Source: Micractinium sp. NFX-FRZ (lineage: Eukaryota > Chlorophyta > Trebouxiophyceae > Chlorellales > Chlorellaceae). From it: a DNA stretch of 64,000 nt. The position numbers were made by a program, and so were the translations under genes. The DNA is taken from NCBI GenBank assembly GCA_029339195.1, contig JAPTJF010000097.1:62001-126000 (forward strand), read 5' to 3'. The notes beneath the pieces were generated by a model. That model was not told the DNA's origin, made no database searches, and worked only from the letters and a program-made list of their open reading frames with translations. How positions within the stretch are numbered: the first letter of the stretch is position 1; each line of letters begins with the position of its first letter. Below are positions 34,958-47,200 of the stretch, piece by piece.

Positions 34958-37900
34958 TCACCACACGCCGCCTCTCGCGACCGCCGCCTCTAACCTTGCC
35001 AGCACGTCCCCCGCCTCCCCCTCCTCCTCTGCCAGCCGTCGCCGCCGCCGCCAGACGGGCTCCTCAGCCCCCGCCTCCGCCTCCCCCCGCTGCAGCCGCT
35101 GCGCCGCCGCCACTGCCTCCGCCACCCGCTGCTGCACCTGCTGCTGCGCCCCGCTCAGCGGCCCCCGCGTGTGCGGGATGCGGGAGTGCAGCCAGCTGTA
35201 TATCGTCTCCAACGCATCCTTCTCTGTTGGGTCGTAATCCATCTGTGCCCGGAGGGGCTCCGGCCCCTTGGAGGCCAGCTCAGCATTCCCCTCCAGCTCG
35301 GCCTTGTGCTGCTCCCGGTGCTTGAGCATCAGGGCGGTGTACGGGCGGTAGCCAGAGTAGGCGTACCTGCACGCAGGCAGGCAGGCAGGGGCAGCAGCGC
35401 AAGGGGCTGGTAGTTGGCAAGGCGGAGTAGGGGTGGGCACGCAAGCGCGGTAGCAGCGGTGGTACGGAGGAGATGACAAGGCAGAGGGCAGGCTGCCGGG
35501 AGGCGGAGTGCGGGGCGGGGCCAGCATGGGAATGCAGGTGGGGGCCAGCAGCACTGCAGCCCGCATGCAGAGCTGGCATGCCGTGCAGCGTGCACCCACA
35601 CAACCCGCAACCCCCATCAACTGATGACCCGGCAGTCTCCTGCCACCCCCTGCTCCCCTGCCACCCCTGCCACCCCAGCCACCCCCTGCCACCCCCTGCC
35701 ACCCCTGCCGCCCCCTACCACCCCCTGCTCCCCCACCGCACCTGCGCCACACGGCGGCTAGCCCCGCCTGCAGCTGCGCCACCCGCTCGGGGGGCACCGC
35801 CCCCACGATTTCGGGCACCCGCTCCATGTCCTTTTGTGGGATGCGGATGGAGAAGGCGGAGAAGTCGAGGATGGACTCAAAGGCGAGGTGCACGCCGTCC
35901 TGGATGATGACGGGGATGCAGCTGCACAGAGGGAAGGTGTACGAAGAGTTCCAACATGTGGGAGGGTGCTGTGTCGAGGACGGACTCAAACGCGAGGCGC
36001 ACGGCGTCCTGGGATGATGGCGGGGTGCGCGGCACAGGCAGAGGAGGGCGGGGTGGGGAAGGACGGGGGGTAGAGCACAGGGTGGGGTGGTCCAGGGTGC
36101 CTCCCCAGAGGCGCATGTTGTTGTGTCGTGCGCCAGATGCAGCTGCGTACAGGAGGCGCATCCTCCCACTCCTGTGCTGCTTTGACTCAGGTTCCCAGGT
36201 TGCCACAGCAGGTGGTGTGTCGCATCCTCCAGACCCCCACACCCACAATCTTGCATGGGCACCCAGAGGACACAACAGGAGCACAGGCTGCTGCCCTCAC
36301 CCGTGCTGTATCGCGTCCTCCATGCGCGCGCTCCACCCGTCCCCCGGCAGCGCGAGGCAGAATGTGGAGGAGGAGAGGGCCTCGGAGTATGAGAAGGAGG
36401 TGTTGGGAGGCATGCCGTCGCCCACCCAAACCTTGTGCTGCCCCCACCAGTCCTTGTCCTCTGCGGGGTGGGGGGGGTGGGGGCGGGGCAGGCGCAGGGG
36501 GCGGGAAGGAGTGGATCACGGGAGGCGGGGCAGAGAAGGGCAGGCAAGGGGGGCGGGCAAGTAGGGGGGCAGGGGCAGCCCTGATCAGGAGCTGAGCTCA
36601 ACCCTCGCACTGCAAAATCTCGAGGTAGGGGCAGACAGGGCAGGTGGGCGAGATGGCGAGGGAGGCAGGGGGAGTTGCGGTGTAAAGAGGGTGGGGAAGG
36701 CAGAGGTGGGTTCGTGGGGGAGAGGCAGGCGTCCAGGGATCCACGGCAGGCTGCCTGAACCAGTCGTGCCACACCCTCCATAGGAAGGCCAGGCGGGGCG
36801 GCACGGACAAGGTGGACACATCGGGCAGGCCGGTGTGCCACCTGACGCCACAAACAGCGCGCATGGCGCCGCCCACGCCACCTCCCTCCACCTCCGCGCC
36901 ACCCATGCGCCAACGCTCTTGCTTCAAACAAGGCACAGCAAACCAAAGAAAGCTGTGGCCTCACTCACTGCAGAGGGTCTCCAGCTTCTGGCGGATGCCG
37001 CGGCTGTAGGGCGGGTTGTTCTGCTGCGTGCGGCCTGCGGCACGAGGTGGCGGGACGCAAACGCACAAAGTAATGCGGCAGCCCAGTTGCCAAGGAGGTG
37101 AGATGGCAACATTGTGAACATAAGAGTCAATTACCTTGATCATGAAAATGAACCGGGGAGTGGCGGAGCATTGCTTGATGAAGCACACCGCTCATCATGG
37201 GCACCAGCAGCTCACCTCCCCAAAGGCCCAGGGCTGCTCCCTCCCCGACTGCGCCTCAACCCGCCCACCCACCGGCCTCTGAAGCCGGGGAGGGATAATG
37301 CACCTCTTGGCCCCCTGTCTCCCAGCCCACACCAGGCCTGACAAGTCCCCCTCCACGCCACCTCACCCCCACCCCCCGCCACCACACACAAGCACGAAGC
37401 CCACATGCCTCTTCCCACCGCTGCCGCCCGCCAACCAGCCCCCGCCCCCTCCCCCTACCCTTAAAGAAGGCCAGGATGGTGCGCTCCCGGGAGGGCGCCC
37501 CCACCAGCGGGCTGTGGAAGTACTTTTGGGAGGAGGTCATGGGGGGGATGATGAGGTCCTGCCGGTGTGTGTGTGGGCAGGGTGGCAGGTGGGTGTGCTC
37601 AGTGTGCAGTCTTGTCAAGTGGCGTGCTCTTGGTTGCTTCCAGCCCACGCGCGCCCCGTCCAGAGCTTGCCAGGGCTGGGTTGTACGCGTGGGGAAGTCC
37701 TCCGGCTCGCCCTTGCCCACCCCTCGACAACCAAGCAATGCACATTGGCAGCACAACACTGAGCCCCGCCCATCACCCGCCCCCGCACATCTCCCACACA
37801 ACACAAGTGGTGCAGGCCACAAGCACACACACACGCACGGGTTTTGGGTCGGTTTTGGGGCCGCCCACGCTCCACACACACACCTTGGCAGGGTCGTAGC

Positions 37901-40900
37901 AGGGGAAGTCCCCCAGCTTGTGCTTGGTGCCCTCAGGCATGTACACACGGTGGCTGCAGGCAGAGGGGCGACGGTAGAAACAAACACCAAAAGCTCACGC
38001 CAGGGGCCATGCCGGAAGTTGGGTCTGCGAGCAAGGGCCAGCAGCGGCAGGTGCTGCCAGCTGGCTGCGCCGAGCCGGGCTGGGCTGCGTGGCAGTGCTA
38101 GAGGACTGCCCAGCGCTGCACACCACACACTCTCAGTGACTGCACCGTGCCTCTGCCCGCCCTACCCTCTCCCTCTCCCCGTTCTTGTATCCATCCACTA
38201 AGAAAGGAACCTCTGCACACACACACACACAGGCTAGGCTCACAAGAATTCGGCGGTGTAGTTGTCGGGCGAGAAGCCTGTGTGGGAGATGTGGTGCTGG
38301 TCCATGCGCCCCCAGTGCGCCAGCAGTATGGCGGGGCGCAGCACCGCGGGCAGCCAGCAGCTGGCCTCGTCATGCGTCTGGAGCTGCAGTGCGGCAGGGG
38401 GAGGGGAGCGGGCACAGGCAGGCAGGTGTGAGAGCCGCGGTATTAACAAAGGGAAGCACGTTTCTCACAGCGGCGGCAGGCCAGCAGATGCTCGCATCAA
38501 TGTGCGTGCGCTGCTACGGGGCCGGGGTGCAGGCAGGGGCAGGGTGGGGCGGGGGGTGGGAAGGACAGGAGGCTGGCGGGGCTGCCTGCCAAGCAGACGC
38601 CTCGACTGGTGCAGCACCTCTGCTCCCAAAGGGCCTTTATTACGCTGCCTCCCTGCCGCACCCCGCCCCTTCGTCCTCCGCCTGAGGGCGCTGCTCAGCA
38701 CTCACCAGTGGCGGTTTGGGTGCACCCTGCCTCCCTCTCAACGAACAGCGAAGATGTGCATGATAGAAACCAGCCAGAAACACAGGGAAGGCTGGTGACA
38801 GGCAGGCAGGCAGGCTCACGATGATGTGGTCGCGCCCGCCGTTGCGGTCCCACCACGGGTGGTGCGAGCGTATCCAGTTGTGCACTTCAATCAGCATGTT
38901 GACGGTGCCGTGCACACGCGGGATCTCTGCACCCGGGAGGGGAGCGTGGAGGCGTGTGCGTTGGGGTTGGAGGGTGCAATCCAGGCATGCAGCTGGTAAT
39001 GTGCAAACACGCTCCCAAGCTCCTCCAGAGTGGGCGCATGACGCCAGCACTGCAGGTGGCGGCAGTGCAGGCAGCGGCCAGGGGTAGGCATGGCGGCGCT
39101 CACGGCTTGACGAGTGGAAGAAAGGGGAGTCGTTCTCGGCGTGCAGGGGCCAGATGTAGCAGGAGGAGTAGACCGGCACATAGAAGAAATCTGCGGCACA
39201 GCACAGCAGCGGGGGAGGGTGCATGAGTTGCTCAGGCAGGCAGGTGGTCTGTGCACACGGTGGGGGTCGCATGGCTTACAGCAACAGCACGGGCATGGCG
39301 GGCTAGGGCGTGGTTGCTGGCTGGAGGAGACAGCGGGGCAGGCGAGCAGTACCAGCAACCCGGCGAGTCCCAAAGAGTGCCAACATATCAGGAGGCAGCA
39401 GTACCGCTGCCACCCACCCGCCTCCTCCGGGTCCAGCGTCCGGTGCTCGCTCTGCAGCAGCGACTCGTGCAGCCCCGTCTCCGCGGCTGCAAGCACAGCA
39501 TGGCACAGCACGGCATGCAGGATGGTGGGTGACGGCACACGGGGGCGGCGTCACACCGGAGCGACGTCGAGCAGGGCAAGAAGTGGCTGGCTCACAAGAT
39601 GCCAGATGGCGCAGGGAGCTGCTGCTCATGCTGGGGCAGGAGGGCGCCGTGCGTAATTGGTGCGCTGTGCTGACATGCAGTTGGCTGCCTGTCTGGCTTG
39701 CACATGCGGGCGACAGCCAGCGAGGCGGGCGGGCACGAGCAGGGGCCCACCCCAGGGCCCACGGGTCCCACTCCCTTGCGTTGCAGGCCGCAAGCAGCAA
39801 TGGCAAGGGAGCACGTGTGCCGGCATTTGGCACACATGGGCGGACCCACCGTACACCCATGGGTCCCCCCAGTACGTGACGTTCTCAGCCTGGAAGAAGC
39901 GGTGGGTGCAGCAGCCCTTGTCAGGGCGGTACTGCAGGCAGGGCGGGAGGCGGAGGGGGTGCAGCGTGCAGGCATGGGTGGAGAGCGGCAGGGTGGGAGC
40001 GCTCTTGGTGGGGGTGGGGCTGCGGGAGCAGGGGAGATGCAGAGAGGGATGTAGACAAGAGTGGAGGCCAGGGGGTGGTGTATCAGCCCAGAGCAGCCAG
40101 GGCCGGGCCGGTGGAGAGCGGCACAGGCGCGCGTCCAGCTAACTGTGTCTGCACTTTGGTGCCATGCAAGGCAACAAAAAGGCAACACCTCACCTGGAGC
40201 AGCTTGCTGTTGAAGATGGACGGGAGCTCGTACCTGCATTGGGCAACCCAGCCGGGCAGTTACGGAATAGGGGCGGACGGAGCGGGCTGGCCGCGGACCA
40301 TGGGCACATCGCACACACACGGAGCTTACAAAACGGGCGCTCCTGCAGGCCGGCATATGCACATGAGCAGCAGGCACGCCGCAGCTCAAGTAGGCGAATC
40401 GCCCAGCTCAAGTAGGCGACTCGCCTGTATGTCCTGTACGTCTGCACACCAAGCCATCACCCAATGCATTGCTGTTTTCAAACATCAAACACTCACACAT
40501 AGATGAGCGGCCGCTTGCGCGTATCTTCCGGCCCCGGATCTTTAGCGGCGGGCGTGTGCACGTGATCCCTGATCCAGGGCCGCTGCTCCTCCAGCCCTGC
40601 AGGTGCAGAAGTTTTCATTCAACGCACAGTGGGAACGCACAGTAGGCAGGTACGAGGGTGGATGGAGGGGCAGTACGGGACATGGCACAGGCGGGCCGGT
40701 GGGCGGGCTCACCGGGTGTCCACTCCGTGCCCTCCGTCCGGTACGCGCAGTCGTGCCCCCACCAGCCCTCGGCGCACTTGCACCATCCGCCGAGGCACTC
40801 CCCGTGCCCTGCAGGGGTGCACACGGCGGTGCCGGCAAAGGCCAGCATGCTTCACAGCAAGCACACGAACTTCACAGCGTGCACAGCAGGCACGCTTACT

Positions 40901-43748
40901 TCACAGCATGCACACGTGGCCCTGTCAGGCCAGCTGTCAAGGCGCCAAAGCTCTGCGTGAAGCAAGCTGCCGCCCACTGCTGCCTCCTGCCCACCGGCGC
41001 GGGAAGTTGATTACAACAGCCCCACCGGTCCCAACACAGCAGCAGCCCTCACCGCTGCACTGGTTGGGGCAGAATGCCTCGCAGACCTCGTCGCAAAAGG
41101 GGCCGCAGTAGCCATCCTACGGGGGGCCAAGCCGGGGGAGAACGGGGGGCACATAGTGACGTTACATAGTGATGCTCAATCAGGCTACAGTGACGTGCAG
41201 TCAGTCGGGCCAGACGGTGATAGGCAGCAGGGCAGCTAGACTGCAACGCAGGCATCCGGGCTGGGCAGGAGCGGCAGCAAAGAGTAGCTCCCCCCTGCAC
41301 GTCTCAGCACTCCAGCAGCATGGCACCCAGCAGCAATGCAGGAGCGCCGGCCAGCCCGCGCACCTGCCCCCGCCACGAGGCAGGGGCTTGGGTAGCCACC
41401 CCACCCACCCCACCCTCTCACCAGGATGCAGGGGCAGGGGTCTGCCAAATTGGGGACCTTGGCCCGGCACCACCCCCCTGGGCCAAACAGCTCCTCTGGA
41501 GGGCGGGTCCCAAAAAAGGCCTGCTCCCCTGTGTCAGGGTTGGCGTTTGGCTGCAGCAGCAGGAAGGGCAAATGGCCGGGTGCGGGGGTGGGGATGCGTG
41601 GTGGCAGTGTTGGGACGAGGGCTGGCGGCAGACTGGCGACTTGGCGGCATGGAGATACCACAACTGGCAGGGCTGGGCCACGTGGAGGCTGATGTGGCAG
41701 GATCCGGGCATGGCCAGCAATGCCAGGCAGCGCAGGGCAGGACAGCAGTGGGAAGAGGGGAGCCCAGGCAACGCAGTGCAGGGCAGCAGTGGGAAAAGGG
41801 GCGGCACCTGGCAGTGCTGCGACATGGGGCGGCCGCGCCGCTTGACCGGCGTGCCTGCACAGCAGGGCGCGCGTGGTGTGGTTACCCTCGGGCGCTTCCC
41901 CCTTCAGGTGTCAGATATTTGGCGCTGGCAACCTTATTTCATTCGTCCACCGCCATAAGCGCTCCCACTGCCCTGCAGTGGACGCCGCCGTGCGCCATCC
42001 GCAGCGCCCCACCCCACCTACCTGGCGGGTCCGTGGGGTCTGCAGGTATGCGGCCATACTCCATTGTCGAGTTGCAGAAGCAGAGGCCTGGAGGGGGTGG
42101 GGGGTGGGGGCAGGAGGCAGGTCAAATGTGCAGAAGCAGAAGCATGAGAGGAGCAGGCAAGCAAACAGGCAGGCAGGCAGGCAGGCAGGCAGGTAGGGGC
42201 ACGCGCTGAAAGCACGGTGGCGGGGAACGGAGGGGCAGGTGACAGTCACAAGAGGGCACGTTGGGGGGATGGACGTTCAGACAATGTGAAAGGGTTTAAG
42301 GGCGCTGTGAGAGGGCGGCGCAAAGAGGACTACCATCCTTCCCTCTTCTAACACTGGGTGTGTCTCAAAAAAGAGTGCATGTCACCGAGAGGGGCAGGCA
42401 GGTGGTGGGCTAGCATTTATTTTCTTCTTCCATCCAACCCGCCCATTCCGGCAGGCCATGCCAGCGCAACTACACACAGGACAGCAGTGGGCATCCCGGC
42501 ACAGCTCATCCAGCACACCAATGCCGTGGTCGCGTCAGGCAGCACAGCACAGCACAGCACAGCACGCCACAGCACAGCACACCAATGTCTTCATCACACA
42601 GTTGGGAGCAGCGTGAGGGGCAGCTGCTCGGGTCTGAGTAGTTGACCGGCTTGTCAAAGGGCTCGAATCCGTGCCGCCGCCAGTTGTAGCTACAGGGGCG
42701 CTGCATGAGTGGGGCAGCAAGCACAGCAGTGGCAACGATTCGCCAGCTTGGCAAATCGCTCACGGGAGGCTTAAAGCTGTGCTCTTTCCATGCGGCAGGC
42801 TACACAATGCGGCCGCAGCAGATAGAGAATGTATGGCGAAACCTTGCTGCGTTGCAAGCATTTGCGCATAAGCCTGCAGGTGGGACGACGTGCTGCCCCA
42901 TCATAGCTATGCCACAACTGGCAAGCAACTCTTTCGGGCGCCCGCAGATTGCATTTTCCCTGCCCCGCCCCCACGCACCCTCAGGCGAGTGCTGCAGTCG
43001 TCGCCCGTCCACCCTGCAGCAGCAGCCGGGCAGGAGCGGTGGGAGAGGCGGCGGGAGCGGCAGATGGTGCAGCCTGATGCAGCCCGACGGGTGCAGCACC
43101 CACATGGCGGAGTTTGGCCGGGCCAGGCAGGCAGCAGAGCAAGGCCAACCAACCAGTCTTACACACAGCTCAACACCCCCTTCCAGGCCGCTTACCTGCT
43201 GGACAGCGACACCACCCTGCCATATGGTCGCACACCCCCACAAAGTTGCAGTTCCATAGACAGCTCTTGTCGCCACGAGGCGGCGGCTGCTTGTGGATGG
43301 GGCGCTGCAGCAGGTAGTCTTGGCACCAGCTCCCCAGCGTGCCAGCGCAGCGCTCCTTGAGCTGCTCAGGTGTGAAGGACGGTGCCGGCAGCAGAGCCTC
43401 CTCTTCCGCGGATGCCTCTGATTCGGCCTCCGCTTCTGTGGGCCCGCTGCCGCTGCCGCCACTGCCGCCGCTGCTTTGCCCAATCGCCACGGGGCCCTCC
43501 ACCTCGCGCTGGCGTGGTGTCTGAGCCTACAGCAATGCTTGCAAGCGCTCAGACGGGGCGCAGCGCGCAGGAGAGCACAAGACCACAGACTTATGCGCGG
43601 GGTGCCCCACCTGTTTTGAGCTTTCAGTTGCGCTTCGCAGTGCGCTTTTGTGATAGAATGCAGCCAGAAGAAATAGACCCCCCAGCAGCCCAAACAGTAT
43701 GCGGAGCGGTCGGACGGCGCGCTGGCCCGCAAACGCCACTTTCGCCAT
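34958..43748 (-). CDS. Exostosin-family glycosyltransferase (GT47) with N-terminal EGF-like/Cys-rich repeats
   Basis: Type II membrane glycosyltransferase of the secretory pathway, likely acting on cell-wall or glycoprotein glycans; donor and acceptor unknown. 22 exons (minus): 43748-43611, 43526-43196, 43013-42979, 42700-42583, 42087-42022, 41854-41808, 41550-41422, 41116-41053, 40808-40713, 40596-40497, 40233-40194, 39931-39850, 39486-39418, 39190-39104, 38926-38820, 38383-38244, 37953-37884, 37558-37459, 37034-36969, 36460-36301, 35921-35742, 35366-34958; 877 aa, all phases fit. A signal anchor (ILFGLLGGLFLLAAF) comes first, then Cys-rich EGF-like segments (CRCPAGWTGDDC, GECLGGWCKCAEGWWGHDC). 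The exostosin domain follows: IYVYELPSIFNSKLL, FFYVPVYSSCYIWPLHAEN, SFSYSEALSSSTFCLALPGD, GCIPVIIQDGVHLAFESI. EGF plus exostosin is a known algal architecture. The C-terminal helix is Arg/Glu-rich. Confidence 0.9.
35973..36037 (-). repeat. Intronic copy of the 5' edge of GT47 exon 21
   Basis: GTCGAGGACGGACTCAAACG... matches the exon copy at 35864-35927 (GTCGAGGATGGACTCAAAGG...) along about 60 nt with few mismatches and one inserted G that breaks the frame. It sits in intron 20. Confidence 0.85.
42165..42193. repeat. (CAGG)n microsatellite in GT47 intron 4
   Basis: About seven tandem CAGG units. Confidence 0.9.
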
Positions 43749-44211
43749 GTCTGGCGGAATGTTGATGTTCTGAACCCCCGATTGCGATGCGATTGACAGG
43801 TTTCTCCCTCTGGGTGTCCTGCTGGCGTGGCCAGTGCCGGTGCGTTCCGGATGTCCTCCCTTCTGCCCTGCTCACCCCTGCTCACTCTGCGTTCGGTGTG
43901 CTGCCTCGACATCGTGCACGCAACTTGCCGGCACAAGGCATTCTAGCGATCTGGCTCGCCCTTTTCTCTGGCCTCTTGTGCTCCTCCCGCTTCAAGGAGA
44001 CTGGTAAACGGGCAACAAGGTGCGAAAGGGGTCCTGAGATGCGCGCGCGGCGGGGAGCGTTCTAGGGCTTTGCCCTGGGGGCGGGCGCTGAGTTCCGCCG
44101 GGGCCGCCGCTGCTGCCGCCACCTGCGTGGCTCAAGAGCTCTCTGCAGCTTTGCCCACGCTTGTGCGACCCTGCTCGCCTCCCTGCAGACCAGTGCATCC
44201 TCCCAGCAGCC
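43749..44211. promoter_or_regulatory. Divergent promoter region, GT47 (-) / ALDH10 (+)
   Basis: Only 463 bp separate the two start codons, so both promoters and 5'UTRs share it. CCCTGCAG at 44181-44188, 24 nt before the ALDH10 ATG, could be the acceptor of a 5'UTR intron. No named element. Confidence 0.5.
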
Positions 44212-47200
44212 ATGGACACGGTCCCCACCCGTGACCTCTTCATCGGCGGCGCGTTCCGCCCGCCCGCCCGCGGCGGCCGCCTGCCGGTGGTGTGCCCCGC
44301 CACCCAGCAGACCATTGGCTCCATCCCGGCCGCCACGGCAGAGGACGTGGAGGCGGCGGTGGAGGCGGCAGCAGCCGCGGTGGCTGCGCGGCAGTGGACC
44401 ACCAGCAGCGGCGCCCACCGCGCCCGCTTCCTGCGCGCCATAGCCGACAAGGTGCGGCGGCCGAGTGCTGCAGGGGGCCTAATGGGTGCTGTGCTCGAAT
44501 GCCCGGGTTTGCTCCGTGCACAATTGCGCGCGGCCCCCCTAATAGCGGTCGCACAGCGCACCCGTCCTGCTGCCTCTCTCACGAGTATCCCTCCCCTCTT
44601 GCCCCCTTTTGCACGGCCCGCCGCTGGCCCTTCACCTGCGCCTGCCCGGCAGGTGAAGGAGCGCAAGGAGGTGCTGGCCCGGCTGGAGACGTGCGACATG
44701 GGGAAGCCGGTGGCTGAGGCGGAGTGGGACATGGACGACGTTGCCGGCTGCTTCGAGTACTACGCCGGTGGGTGACGTGTGTTGCCACTTGGGGCGCCTT
44801 CACAGCGTCATGCTATGCTGGGTGGGGGACATGTGGGCGGCAATGGCGGGGCACACCGGCAGGACAGTGCAGGCGGGTGCATGCTGCCTTGTTCCTGCCT
44901 TCCACCTCGAGATCCGCACTGCCTTGCAGCAGCCCTGCCGGAGCAGCTGGAAGGGATCAAAGTTGTGGCCAGAGGACCCAGCTTGCCTGCCACCTGCACC
45001 CAGCATTTCAACCTCAATTGCCTGCAACCAGCATCCCAGCCGCGCCTGCGGCCCAAGCTCCTACCCGCAACACCCACCCACCACTGCGAGCTGCAACATC
45101 CAAGCTCACCCGGCGGTTCACACATAACCCCCGCCTCCCCCATGCAGGCCTGGCGGAGCAGCTGGACGGGCGGCAGGGGGAGGCGGTGGACCTGGGGTCT
45201 GACGAGTTTGCGTGCCACCTGAGGCGGGAGCCGCTGGGGGTGGTGGCAGCCATCACGCCCTGGAACTACCCACGTGAGCACGCGGGGGTGGCAGCACGTC
45301 TGGGGTGGGGGAGGGCGAGCCAGGCGGGGTGGGGCGGGGCGGCGGTGGAGGGACGGCTGATGCCCCCCGCGTTGGGCGCGGCTGGCCCGCCTCCCTGCCT
45401 GTCAGCATGACCGCCTCCATTCGCCCGGGCTCTGTGCCACCTGCCCTGACCTGCGCCCCCCCTCCTTGGGCCACCTGCCCTGCCTTGCCCCCGCCCCCTC
45501 CTTGTGCCACCCACCCTGCCCTGGCCCCGCCCCCTCCTTGTGCACCCACCCTTCCCTGCCCCCGCCCCCTCCCCGCATCCCCCGCCCCAGTGCTCATGGT
45601 TGCCTGGAAGGTGGCCCCCGCCCTGGCCGCCGGCAACTGCGTGGTGCTCAAGCCCTCGGAGCTGGCCAGCCTGACAACCTTGGAGCTGGCCGCCATCGCG
45701 TCCGAGGTTGGCCTGCCCCCCGGCGTGCTAAACGTGGTGACGGGCCTCGGGCCAGATGCGGGCGCCCCGCTGGCGGGGCACCCCACAGTGGCCAAAGTGG
45801 CATTCACCGGCAGCACGGCCACGGGGAAGCGGGTGTACGCTGCGGCCGCCGGCAACCTGCGCCCCGCCAGCATGGAGCTGGGCGGCAAGAGCGGTGAGTG
45901 GACGAGGGAGGGGTGCGTGCAGGGCTGGCTGCGGGGTGGTAGGAGACTCAAGCGGAAGGGGGGCGCTTCGGGCAGGCGAGCGTTCGCACGTGTGGATGGG
46001 ACCCCATGGTCCGAGTGCAGGCGGCAGTGTGTGAGGGTCCCGAGCAGTGCAGCTGCCAGCATGCGGGCCTTTACGCTGGTCGCCACACAGCACCGCCTCT
46101 GCCCTACCGCCGCCTGACTTCTTGTCCCCCTGCCGCCCTGCATGCTGCAGCCCTCATCGTTTTTGAGGATGCCGACATAGAGAAGGCGGTGGAGTGGGCC
46201 TGCTTTGGCGTGTTCTGGACATGCGGGCAGGTGGGTAGCGCGGCTTGGGTGGCTTCAAAGGAGGCTGATCTGCCGTGTTCTGGATGTGTGGGCGGGATGC
46301 GCTGTGGCGTGGGAGAACCAAGGGTGCCGGTGCAGAATACGAGAGGGAGACAGGACGCCGTTGAGAAGGGCGTAGTGCCTGCTTGCATGATGCGTCCCTG
46401 CCCCCCACCCGCTGATCACCCACCCCCGCCCCGCCCTCCCCACACCTCCCCACACCAGATCTGCTCCTCCACCTCGCGCCTGCTGGTGCACGAGAGCATC
46501 GCGGAGCCCTTCTTCAAGCAACTCAAGAAGCGGGCGGAGAGCATCAAGGTGAGGCGGGGTGCCAGGGGAGCGGCAAGGGGGTGCTGCTGCGGGGGGATGC
46601 CAGCAGTGCAGGCGGTTGCTTGTTATGCTGAGGCCTCGGCATGGAGTGCGCTCCAGCCAGCGACGCCTGCACTGCCTGCCTGCCTGCCTGCCTGCCTGCA
46701 TTCGTGGCCACACCCTCCCGGCTGCTGGCGGGGCGATGACCCTGCTTGGCACCGTTGCGTTGCGCACTTGCACGGCTGTCAACTTGCCTGCTGCGCATGC
46801 TCTGACTCCCCCCCAGATGTGCGACCCGCTCAGCCCCGACTGCCGCCTGGGGCCGGTGGTGTCCGAAGCGCAGTTCAATAAGGTGCGGGGTTGGGGGGAG
46901 CACTGGTACTGCGGGGCTTGGGCAGTACAGCATGGGATTGGGGTGAGGTGGTGACGGGGAGGGGCAGTTCAAGTTGCGGTAAACGTGGGCCAGCATTTGA
47001 GGTGCGCGTCAAGCGCCTAGAAGCATGCGTGCCCGGGGTCGCTGCGCTGCCCACGCTGTGGCGCCGCCCTCCTGTGCGGCCGCTGCTTGAGCAGCCTGCC
47101 CGTCCGTCCGCACCCTCAGAGGCTGCACCTGCTCCCAGCACCTGCTCACCGCTCCTGCCGCCCGCATGCAGGTGATGGGGTATATTGAGACGGGGCGCGC

